Assembly: GCA_903923345.1 (NCBI GenBank)
Contig: CAIXXI010000245.1
Span: 1 to 8,399 of the forward strand
DNA length: 8,399 nucleotides
From: an uncultured Burkholderiales bacterium
GTDB taxonomy: Bacteria; Pseudomonadota; Gammaproteobacteria; Burkholderiales; Burkholderiaceae_E
Direction: 5' to 3'
Position 1 is the first letter of the stretch. Each line of letters opens with the position of its first letter. The position numbers and the translations under genes are program-made. Of the stretch, positions 1-6,237 are shown piece after piece. The notes below the pieces were generated by a model. It had not been told where the DNA came from. It saw only the letters and a list, made by a program, of their open reading frames with translations, and made no database searches.

Positions 1-786
1 ACGCCAGACTTCGATGTCGCTACGGCTGACACCGGCATCAGCGGCCAGAATGAACACCACCGCGTGCGCGCTCGGAATCAGGTTCAGGGTCAGTTCGGGC
101 TCGGCACCCAGCGCATTGAGGCCTGGGGTATCGACCACCACCAGACCGGTCTTGAGCAGGCGATTGGGCAGATTGGCAATCGCGTGACGCCAACGCGACA
201 CCTCGATGCAATCCTCGCCCTTCTGACCCGCCGGCATGCCCAAGCCCAGGCCGGCCTTGACGCCGGATTGCACCTCGTCGAACAGGCCCATCAGGATCGC
301 GTCCTCGAGGCTGACCGTGCGGGTCTCGCGCACGCACTCGAAGGCTGCGCGCACGCTGTCGACATCGGCCGGATCGAAGGGCACGCTGATCCATTCATCC
401 GGATGCTCTCGCAACTCGGCCAGCGAGGTCTCGCGCAGCCGGGTCTCGATGGGCAGCAACCGAATGCCAGGCGGCTGATCCGGGTCGTACATCAGCTCGG
501 TCGGACACATCGTGGTGCGCCCGGGCGCCGAGGGCAGCATCCGCTGGCCGTAGTCCGCCAGGAACAGTGCATTGATCAGTTCGGACTTGCCGCGCGAGAA
601 CTCGGCCACGAAGGCCACCGTCATGCGGTCGTTCTTGAGCCGCTCCAGGAGGGCATCGAATCGACTGCGCATGGCGGCATCAGCCAGCGACTCGCTTTCG
701 AGCCACTGAATCTGGCGCGCGAGCGCATCGGCAATGCGTGTTCGCCAGGATCCATAAGCATGGATTCGTTCGTTCAAGCCGCTCAT
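1..786 (-). CDS. Dynamin-like GTPase, C-terminal part missing (window edge)
   Basis: The N-terminal 262 codons of a large P-loop GTPase are present; the frame is open through base 1. Visible motifs are a G1/P-loop at residues 61-68 (AEFSRGKS, followed by ELINAL), a G2-like GRTTMCPTEL at 89-98, and G3 DTPG at 219-222 followed by LNALGAEPELT. The G4 motif and the helical stalk or membrane part expected of bacterial dynamin-like proteins lie beyond the edge. A P-loop of FSxGKS type with a downstream TTxCPTE is typical of dynamin/YjdA-like GTPases, which may act in membrane remodelling; the role here is not known. The ATG at 786-784 is chosen because an in-frame TAG lies only 24 nt upstream (811-813) with no other usual start between. 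No clear Shine-Dalgarno is visible. It lies 144 nt downstream of mutM on the same strand and could be co-transcribed. The family call is firm; substrate and function are unknown. Confidence 0.85.
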   Translation of the reverse strand, partial: MSGLNERIHAYGSWRTRIADALARQIQWLESESLADAAMRSRFDALLERLKNDRMTVAFVAEFSRGKSELINALFLADYGQRMLPSAPGRTTMCPTELMYDPDQPPGIRLLPIETRLRETSLAELREHPDEWISVPFDPADVDSVRAAFECVRETRTVSLEDAILMGLFDEVQSGVKAGLGLGMPAGQKGEDCIEVSRWRHAIANLPNRLLKTGLVVVDTPGLNALGAEPELTLNLIPSAHAVVFILAADAGVSRSDIEVWR

Positions 787-930
787 CGATGCAGACAGGG
801 GTGCGGTGCACTACGCAAGGGCCCGAACTGCGTCGCCGAGGCGAGGTCTGGATCGGGATGAAACCCGTCGGCGAATGGGCGCACACCAACGGTTTTTGAG
901 GTTAGCACAGGCTTCGGCCGGCTTGCATCA
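787..930. other. Spacer between mutM and the GTPase gene
   Basis: This 144-bp gap separates two minus-strand genes. On the minus strand it contains only short inverted repeats, for example CGGG-TTTCAT-CCCG and CGCC-TC-GGCG. I see no convincing terminator with a T-run, no good sigma-70 promoter and no Shine-Dalgarno before the GTPase start. Whether the GTPase gene is read from the mutM promoter or its own cannot be decided from sequence. Confidence 0.5.
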
Positions 931-1752
931 TCAGGTTTGGCAGGTCGAGCACCAGAATGTCGCGCGCTGCTGCTGGCGCAGGCTGCGCACCCCCTGACCA
1001 CAGACCCGGCACGGCTGACCGGCGCGGTCATAGACAAAACAGGTCTGCTGGAAATAGCCGCTTGCGCCCTCGCTCGACACGAAATCCCGCAGCGTGCTGC
1101 CGCCGGCTGCAATCGCCTCTGACAGGGTCTCGCGGATCGCCGTCGCAAGGCGCTGATAGCGCGCAAGTCCGATTCGACCGGCAGCCGTGGTCGGCCGGAT
1201 GCCCGCGCGAAACAGGCTCTCGGATGCATAGATGTTGCCCACGCCCACGACCACCGAGCCCGACAGCAGCAGGGACTTGATCGAGAGCGTGCGCCCGCGC
1301 GTGTGCTCAAACATCCGCTCGGCCGTGAATTCGGGTGAGAACGGCTCGACCCCAAGGCGCGCCATCAGGGGATGCGTCTGCGGCGCGCCTGCAGCCGCCG
1401 GATGCCACAGAACCGCCCCAAAGCGCCGGGGATCATTGAGGCGAAGCAGCCCCTGCTCGAACACCAGATCCAGGTGATCGTGCGCACGCAGGGGTGCGTC
1501 CACGCTGCGCCATGACAGGGTGCCGGACATCCCGAGGTGCACGATCAGACACCCCGGCTCGAAGCTCAACAGCAGGTATTTGCTGCGCCGCTCGACACCG
1601 AGCAGAACTCGGCCGACCGGCTGCTCGAGCGCCTGCGGCGGGATCGGCCAGCGCAATGCGGGCACCCGGGACACGAGCCTGACCACGCGCCGGCCGGTGG
1701 CGGTGGCCGCCAGCCCGGCACGCACCACTTCGACCTCAGGCAATTCAGGCAT
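931..1752 (-). CDS. mutM: Formamidopyrimidine-DNA glycosylase (Fpg/MutM)
   Basis: A 273-residue protein, close to the family's usual length of about 270. It excises oxidised purines such as 8-oxoguanine and cuts the abasic site by beta,delta-elimination in base excision repair. The N-terminus MPELPEVE carries the catalytic proline exposed after Met removal (Pro2) and Glu3. The conserved lysine is K58 in RRSKYLLL. HLGMSG follows, then the helix-two-turn-helix region with GVGNIYASESLF. The C-terminus has a complete zinc finger, C248-x2-C251-x16-C268-x2-C271, with the conserved RATFWC. All key residues are present, so the enzyme should be active and belongs to Fpg rather than to the finger-poor Nei types. 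It is transcribed divergently from the TPR lipoprotein gene, 88 nt away. No strong ribosome binding site precedes the ATG. Confidence 0.97.
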   Translation of the reverse strand: MPELPEVEVVRAGLAATATGRRVVRLVSRVPALRWPIPPQALEQPVGRVLLGVERRSKYLLLSFEPGCLIVHLGMSGTLSWRSVDAPLRAHDHLDLVFEQGLLRLNDPRRFGAVLWHPAAAGAPQTHPLMARLGVEPFSPEFTAERMFEHTRGRTLSIKSLLLSGSVVVGVGNIYASESLFRAGIRPTTAAGRIGLARYQRLATAIRETLSEAIAAGGSTLRDFVSSEGASGYFQQTCFVYDRAGQPCRVCGQGVRSLRQQQRATFWCSTCQT

Positions 1753-1840
1753 GCGGACCCGCGAAAAATGGGCTTGGGCAGTTCGACCGCAGGTCGTCTG
1801 CTCGGTTGCCGGCCAGTGTAATCCAGCCTAAGATCGGCGG
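1753..1840. promoter_or_regulatory. Divergent promoter region, mutM / TPR lipoprotein operon
   Basis: The 88-bp spacer separates two divergently transcribed genes, so it must hold both start regions unless the genes are driven from further away. On the plus strand TTGCCG (1806-1811) and TAAGAT (1829-1834) are 17 nt apart and each match the sigma-70 consensus at 4 of 6 bases; use of this pair would give an almost leaderless message. TGTAAT (1817-1822) is a better -10 match (5 of 6) but has no good -35. No clear pair was found for mutM. The location is well supported; the exact elements are guesses. Confidence 0.35.
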
Positions 1841-3643
1841 ATGAACCTCTCCTGCAGGCTTGCTGCAGCCCTCGTCGCTGCGGCGATCTACGGCTGTGCA
1901 GTCAAACCCGTTTCGGATTCGCCCCCGCTCCCTGCTACAGGACCTGTGCAGGCAGCCGACGAACAGGCCTCGTCCGCGCATCGCTCGGCGGGTGCGCCGC
2001 TGGCCAGCGTCGAAGGCCCGTTGCCCGCGGTCGACCTCTCACCCCAGATCCTGTTCCAGATTCTCGCCGCCGATATGGCACTGCAACGCGGCGAAGGCGG
2101 TGCAGCCTGGAACACCTATTCCCAGCTCGCGCGCCAGACGCGCGACCCACGCCTGGCGCGCCGCGCCACCGAGATTGCACTCGGCGGGCGGGCCCTGAAC
2201 GAGGCGACCCAATCCGCCCGCCTTTGGCAGGAACTGTCGCCTGAGTCGACACAGGCCTCCCAGACACTCGAAACCCTGCTGCTCGCATCGGGCAAGCTGT
2301 CCGATGTCGAGCCGATGCTGGCAGCCCGTCTGAGCCGCGCACGTCAGGCAGGCACGCTGGCCGAGACCTACCCGGCGCTGCAACGCAGCCTGCTGCGCAG
2401 CCCGGATCGTGCCGCTGCCTGGCAGATGCTGCAGCGACTCAGCGCCACCGATCTGAACGAGCCGCAAGCCCGACTCGCTCGACTGGCACTGGCTTCGGCC
2501 GCACGCGACGAGGCGGCTGAAGTGTCCGAAGCACGCGCCGCCATCGCCCTGTCTCCTGCCAGCGAGTCGGTGCTGATTGCCGCCACGCGGCAGATTGCAC
2601 AGTCACCCGATGGTCTGCCTGAAGCAGAACGCGTGCTGGCCGAATTCCTGGAGAAGAACCCGCAATCGGTCGACGCCCGGGACCTCTACGCACGCGTGCT
2701 GCTGGCCGATGGTCAGGCAGACAAGGCGCGCAGCCAGTTCGAACAGGCGCTGTCCAAGAGTCCGGCCAACCCGAGTCTGCTGCTGGCGCTGGCGCAGCTC
2801 TCGCAGCAGGACAGACGCTTCGCCGACGCTCGCCGCTATTTCGAACAGTACCTGGCGATCCCGTCCTTGCCACGGCGGGATCGTCATCTGGCCTGGATCC
2901 AGATGGCCCAGGTGGCTGCAGACGAAGGCCGACCCGACGAAGCCTTCAAGTGGCTCGACCAGGTTCCCGAGGGCGACGAATACCTGTCGGCGATCACCAA
3001 ACGGGCGCAGTTGATGGCGAAATCCGGGCAGCTCGAGGCGGCACGGGCAGTGCTGCAAAAAGCGCCTGCGACCAGCCTCAGCGACAAAGCCCTGATGATC
3101 ACCGCCGAGTCGCAACTGCTGCGCGACGCCCGGCGCAACCAGGAGTCCTTCGACCTCCTGACCCGTGGCCTGCAGGAGTATCCGGATCAGACCGATCTGC
3201 TCTATGACCACGCGATGGCGGCCGAACGGCTCGACCGTGTCGACGACATGGAAAAGTCGATGCGCCGGCTCATCGAGCTGCGCCCGGACCATGCCCATGC
3301 CTACAACGCGCTGGGCTACAGCCTGGCCGATCGCGGCCTGCGTCTGCCCGAGGCAAGAAGCCTGATTGAGAAAGCTCTGGCGCTGTCGCCTGACGATGCC
3401 CACATCATGGACAGCATGGGTTGGGTGATGTTCCGCCAGAACGATCTGGAGGGCGCCCTGAAATTCCTGCGCAAGGCGTACGCCATCCGGCGCGAAGCCG
3501 ATATCGGCGCCCATCTGGGCGAGGTGCTCTGGAGCACTGGCCAACGTGACGAAGCCCGCGCCATCTGGCGAGACGTCAAAGCGCGCGAGCCCGACAACAC
3601 CACGCTGCAAGAGACCCTGTCGCGGCTGAATGTGGCGCTCTGA
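1841..3643 (+). CDS. TPR-repeat lipoprotein, LolB-associated family
   Basis: A 600-residue protein with a short hydrophobic signal peptide ending in IYGC, putting the lipidated cysteine at C19. The tyrosine at -2 is unusual for a lipobox; Ala at +2 fits outer-membrane sorting. After a Pro/Ala-rich linker (about 20-65), residues 67-135 carry the signature of this family (ILFQILAADMALQRG, then DPRLARRATEIAL). Helical repeats run through the rest, clear at about 277-340 and 485-590, where HAYNALGYSLADRG and MDSMGWVMFRQNDLEGAL are canonical TPR helices. TPRs bind partner proteins; no enzyme motif is visible. The gene overlaps lolB by 14 nt, so the two are probably translationally coupled, and a role in outer-membrane assembly is an inference from this. 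An in-frame TAA at 1829-1831 rules out an earlier start. No Shine-Dalgarno is visible. Confidence 0.85.
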   Translation: MNLSCRLAAALVAAAIYGCAVKPVSDSPPLPATGPVQAADEQASSAHRSAGAPLASVEGPLPAVDLSPQILFQILAADMALQRGEGGAAWNTYSQLARQTRDPRLARRATEIALGGRALNEATQSARLWQELSPESTQASQTLETLLLASGKLSDVEPMLAARLSRARQAGTLAETYPALQRSLLRSPDRAAAWQMLQRLSATDLNEPQARLARLALASAARDEAAEVSEARAAIALSPASESVLIAATRQIAQSPDGLPEAERVLAEFLEKNPQSVDARDLYARVLLADGQADKARSQFEQALSKSPANPSLLLALAQLSQQDRRFADARRYFEQYLAIPSLPRRDRHLAWIQMAQVAADEGRPDEAFKWLDQVPEGDEYLSAITKRAQLMAKSGQLEAARAVLQKAPATSLSDKALMITAESQLLRDARRNQESFDLLTRGLQEYPDQTDLLYDHAMAAERLDRVDDMEKSMRRLIELRPDHAHAYNALGYSLADRGLRLPEARSLIEKALALSPDDAHIMDSMGWVMFRQNDLEGALKFLRKAYAIRREADIGAHLGEVLWSTGQRDEARAIWRDVKAREPDNTTLQETLSRLNVAL

Positions 3644-4232
3644 ACGCCCCGGGTCTGCGCGCATCCTGGCGGGGGTTCCTGCCGGGTTGCTGATGTCGTC
3701 GTGGCTCGCCGCCTGTGCCGTGCCGATGCCGCGCCCCCCAGAGCCCGCCGCGGTACCGACGAGCGTCGAGGCGCCCCGCCGCTGGGACGGTCGCTTTTCG
3801 GTTGTCATGCAGGCTCCGGGAGCCGAAGGCCGCACCGATGCGGCCATGGGTCGCTTCATGCTGATCTCGACCCCAACACCCCTCGGACGCGAACTCTCGC
3901 TCGAGCTGCGCTCGCCCTTCGGCCAGGTGCTGGCCAGCGGTTCGCATGCGCGCGGTGGCCGCTCGCGCCTGACCCTGTCCGATGGCCGCACCCTTGCGGC
4001 CGACACCCTGGACGGGGTGCTCGAGCAGGCGCTCGGCTGGCCGCTGCCGGTTGAGCGACTGCCCGACTGGCTCGAGGACCGCTTCGATCGCATCACCGAT
4101 CGGGACGCCGCTGGCGCCATCGTCACCGCGCTGGACAGTGGCTGGCGAATCGAGCGTGAACCGTTTCGCTGGTCCCTTGAGCGCGATGCGCCAAGCGGAC
4201 GCCTGCGGGTGGTGCTCATCCTGGACCGCTGA
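3630..4232 (+). CDS. lolB: Outer-membrane lipoprotein receptor LolB
   Basis: A 200-residue lipoprotein, normal for LolB. LolB is anchored in the inner leaflet of the outer membrane, takes lipoproteins from periplasmic LolA and inserts them. The signal peptide ends in the lipobox LAAC with the lipidated cysteine at C29 and Ala at +2. The mature part has family landmarks: W52-DGRFS, the strand pair around SLELRSPFGQVLASG (about 91-105), and LGWPLPVERLPDWL (about 135-148), where WPLP and the WL pair are typical of betaproteobacterial LolB. The ATG at 3630 overlaps the end of the TPR gene by 14 nt in another frame. A later Met (M22) would destroy the signal peptide, so the upstream ATG is right. 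ispE follows after 26 nt, the usual order in betaproteobacteria. LolB diverges quickly, so the call rests on motifs and on the neighbours together. Confidence 0.9.
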   Translation: MWRSERPGSARILAGVPAGLLMSSWLAACAVPMPRPPEPAAVPTSVEAPRRWDGRFSVVMQAPGAEGRTDAAMGRFMLISTPTPLGRELSLELRSPFGQVLASGSHARGGRSRLTLSDGRTLAADTLDGVLEQALGWPLPVERLPDWLEDRFDRITDRDAAGAIVTALDSGWRIEREPFRWSLERDAPSGRLRVVLILDR

Positions 4233-4258
4233 TTCACCTGCACTCATCGCATCCGGCC

Positions 4259-5134
4259 ATGCTCACCGAAATCCTCAACGCGCCTGCCCCGGCAAAGCTG
4301 AACCTGTTTTTGCATGTCACCGGCCGCCGGGCCGATGGCTACCATGAGCTCGACACCGTCTTTCAGCTCATCGACCTGCAAGACCGCATCGACCTGAAGC
4401 GGCGCGACGACGGCCAGATCGTGCGCATCGGTGCCCTGCCTGGCGTGCCTGCCGAAGCCGATCTGACGGTTCGTGCCGCGCGCCGATTGCAGGAGCAGTC
4501 CGGCACCGCGCTGGGCGTGGAGATCCGGCTCGAGAAGTCGATCCCGATGGGCGGCGGCAGCTCGGACGCCGCCACCACCCTGCTCGCACTGAATCAGCTC
4601 TGGGGGCTCGGCCTGGATCACGATCAGCTGGCCACCATCGGGCTGAGCCTGGGTGCCGACGTGCCCTTCTTCATCTTCGGGCGCACCGCGCATGCCCGTG
4701 GTGTGGGTGAGCGACTGACCGCCATGGACCTGCCCCAGTCCTGGTTTGTGGTGGTGGCACCGCCGGTCAACGTCCCGACGGCGGCAATTTTCGCCGCGCC
4801 CGAATTGACAAGAAATTCACCGCCCTTCAAAATCGACGGTTCTTCGCAGGACTTATCGGTCTGGTCGGGTCGAAATGACCTTCAGCCGGTGGTCCTGAGG
4901 CGGTACCCGGAAGTGGCGTCGGCTATATCAGCGCTTGCAGGGTCCGCCAGCTCGATGGGGCTTGATCCTGCCCTCGTCCGGATGTCTGGGTCCGGGGCAT
5001 GTGTCTTCTGCCCGGTTCCCTCGCAATCCCTGGCCGAGGAGCTGGCTGAGTCCATCCTGCGCAGTGAAGTCGGGTCGGTTCACGTCTGTCGCGGACTGTC
5101 CAGGCACCCGTTGGGGAGTCGCCAAGTTGGTTAA
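4259..5134 (+). CDS. ispE: 4-diphosphocytidyl-2-C-methyl-D-erythritol kinase
   Basis: IspE phosphorylates CDP-methylerythritol with ATP in the MEP pathway to isoprenoid precursors. It is a cytosolic GHMP kinase of 291 residues, normal length. Visible are PAKLNLFLHVTGRRADGYHEL (K13 matching the catalytic lysine), the GHMP ATP loop IPMGGGSSDAAT (95-106), the catalytic aspartate D134 in GADVPFF, the ELTRNSPP segment, NDLQPVV, and the third GHMP motif SGSGACVF at 243-250. The start ATG lies just before PAKLN; no Shine-Dalgarno is seen. Two oddities: from about codon 182 codon use changes sharply, with ACA, AGA, TCA, TTA, AGG, ATA and CTT that are absent earlier; and the TAA stop (5132-5134) lies inside the D-loop of the tRNA-Gln gene, so the last seven residues are encoded by tRNA sequence. 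The protein motifs are intact, so it is not a pseudogene. Confidence 0.97.
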   Translation: MLTEILNAPAPAKLNLFLHVTGRRADGYHELDTVFQLIDLQDRIDLKRRDDGQIVRIGALPGVPAEADLTVRAARRLQEQSGTALGVEIRLEKSIPMGGGSSDAATTLLALNQLWGLGLDHDQLATIGLSLGADVPFFIFGRTAHARGVGERLTAMDLPQSWFVVVAPPVNVPTAAIFAAPELTRNSPPFKIDGSSQDLSVWSGRNDLQPVVLRRYPEVASAISALAGSASSMGLDPALVRMSGSGACVFCPVPSQSLAEELAESILRSEVGSVHVCRGLSRHPLGSRQVG

Positions 5135-5185
5135 GGCACCGGATTTTGATTCCGGCATGCGAGGGTTCGAGTCCTTCCTCCCCAG
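5112..5185 (+). tRNA. tRNA-Gln, anticodon UUG
   Basis: A full cloverleaf can be drawn. The acceptor stem is TGGGGAG (5112-5118) with CTCCCCA (5178-5184), 7 of 7 pairs. The D-arm is GCC (5121-5123) with GGC (5135-5137). The anticodon stem is CCGGA (5139-5143) with TCCGG (5151-5155), loop TTTTGAT, anticodon TTG at 5146-5148. The T-arm is GAGGG (5161-5165) with CCTTC (5173-5177), one G-U pair, loop TTCGAGT. The discriminator is G5185. UUG reads CAA and, by wobble, CAG. The next bases are CCC, so the 3' CCA is not encoded and must be added after transcription. It sits between ispE, which overlaps it by 23 nt, and prs, as commonly seen in betaproteobacteria, so it is probably cut from the operon transcript. 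Confidence 0.97.
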
Positions 5186-5208
5186 CCCAGATTGAGATCC
5201 TGACGCCC

Positions 5209-6195
5209 ATGCAACGTGCCACCCATGACCTGCCGGAAGCCCTCAGACCCGAAGGCCTGATGGTCTTCACCGGCAACTCCGTGCCCCGTCTGGCCGCTTC
5301 GGTGGCCGAGCATCTGGGCATCGGTCTGGGCAAGGCCGCGGTCGGGCGTTTCTCTGACGGTGAAGTGCTGGTCGAAATCCTCGAGAACGTCCGCGGCAAG
5401 GATGTCTTCGTGCTGCAGTCGACCTGCGCACCGACCAACGACAACCTCATGGAACTGATGGTCATGGTCGATGCGCTCAAGCGCGCCTCGGCCGGACGCA
5501 TCACCGCCGCCCTGCCCTATTTCGGCTATGCCCGTCAGGATCGCCGCGTGCGCTCCTCGAGGGTGGCGATCAGCGCCAAGGTGGTGGCCAACATGCTGGA
5601 AGTCGCCGGGGTCGACCGCGTCCTGACCATGGACCTGCATGCCGACCAGATCCAGGGTTTCTTCGACATCCCAGTTGACAACATCTATGCCGCGCCGGTG
5701 TTGCTGGCCGACGTGGCCAGCAGTGCGCTCGTCGACCCGATCGTCGTGTCGCCCGATGTCGGCGGCGTCGTTCGGGCCCGGGCACTGGCCAAGCGCCTGG
5801 ACACCGACCTGGCCATCATCGACAAGCGTCGCCCCAAAGCGAACGTCTCCGAAGTGATGAACATCATCGGTGAGGTCAAGGGCCGTACCTGCGTGATCAT
5901 GGACGACATGGTCGACACCGCCGGCACGCTCACCAAGGCGGCCGATGCCCTCAAAGAACAGGGCGCCACCCGCGTGCTCGCCTATTGCACCCACCCGGTG
6001 CTGTCGGGCAATGCAGTCGATCGGGTGAGCCAGTCGGCACTGGACGAGCTGGTCGTCACCGACTCCATTCCGCTGTCTGCAGCCGGGCAAGCCTGCAGCA
6101 AGATCCGCGTGATCAGCTGTGCCCAACTGCTGTCCGAGACCATCCTTCGAATCAACCGCGCCGACTCCGTGTCGTCGCTGTTTCTCGACGAATGA
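5209..6195 (+). CDS. prs: Ribose-phosphate pyrophosphokinase (PRPP synthetase)
   Basis: Makes 5-phosphoribosyl 1-diphosphate from ribose 5-phosphate and ATP for purine, pyrimidine, His, Trp and NAD synthesis. From the ATG at 5209 it has 328 residues; class I Prs usually has about 315. Motifs: MVFTGNS (18-24), GRFSDGEVLVEI, YFGYARQDRR with R109-Q110-D111, TMDLHADQIQGFF with H144, the flexible-loop KRRPKAN from K206, and the PRPP loop VIMDDMVDTAGT (229-240). All are intact. The start is uncertain: 5209 gives an unusual 17-residue leader, while ATG 5260, preceded by GAAGG four bases upstream, would start directly at the conserved MVFTGN (311 residues). An in-frame ATG at 5146 is within the tRNA anticodon arm and is not credible. 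It lies 23 nt behind tRNA-Gln, probably on the same transcript, and is followed by a likely terminator. Confidence 0.96.
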   Translation: MQRATHDLPEALRPEGLMVFTGNSVPRLAASVAEHLGIGLGKAAVGRFSDGEVLVEILENVRGKDVFVLQSTCAPTNDNLMELMVMVDALKRASAGRITAALPYFGYARQDRRVRSSRVAISAKVVANMLEVAGVDRVLTMDLHADQIQGFFDIPVDNIYAAPVLLADVASSALVDPIVVSPDVGGVVRARALAKRLDTDLAIIDKRRPKANVSEVMNIIGEVKGRTCVIMDDMVDTAGTLTKAADALKEQGATRVLAYCTHPVLSGNAVDRVSQSALDELVVTDSIPLSAAGQACSKIRVISCAQLLSETILRINRADSVSSLFLDE

Positions 6196-6202
6196 CCTGA
6201 AC

Positions 6203-6236
6203 GCGCCCTGCTGAATTTCGCAGGCGCATGTGTTTT
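6203..6236 (+). terminator. Probable intrinsic terminator after prs
   Basis: GCGCCCTGC (6203-6211) pairs with GCAGGCGC (6220-6227), eight pairs with one bulged C and an 8-nt loop. The downstream bases ATGTGTTTT (6228-6236) give a short, interrupted T-run. It begins 7 nt after the prs stop. The weak T-run suggests partial termination. The 3' arm can also pair perfectly with CGCCTGC at 6253-6259, which would undo this hairpin. Confidence 0.5.
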
Positions 6237-6237
6237 C

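Noticed and set aside
64..861. 265-codon plus-strand frame opposite the GTPase gene
   Set aside because: The minus strand encodes clear GTPase motifs (P-loop, DTPG) over the same bases; the plus frame has no recognisable domain.
2603..4243. Long open frame of 546 codons on the minus strand across the TPR gene and lolB
   Set aside because: It is antisense to two well-supported genes, shows no recognisable domain and is rich in Arg, Ser and Gln as expected from reading GC-rich codons backwards.
5112..5185. tRNA-Gln as an integration (attachment) site
   Set aside because: No repeat of the tRNA 3' end, no integrase and no mobile genes are in the window; prs follows directly in the normal order.
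5146..5208. Upstream in-frame ATG for prs at 5146
   Set aside because: It lies in the tRNA-Gln anticodon loop and stem; translation from there would need the tRNA sequence to serve as message, and the added residues resemble no Prs.
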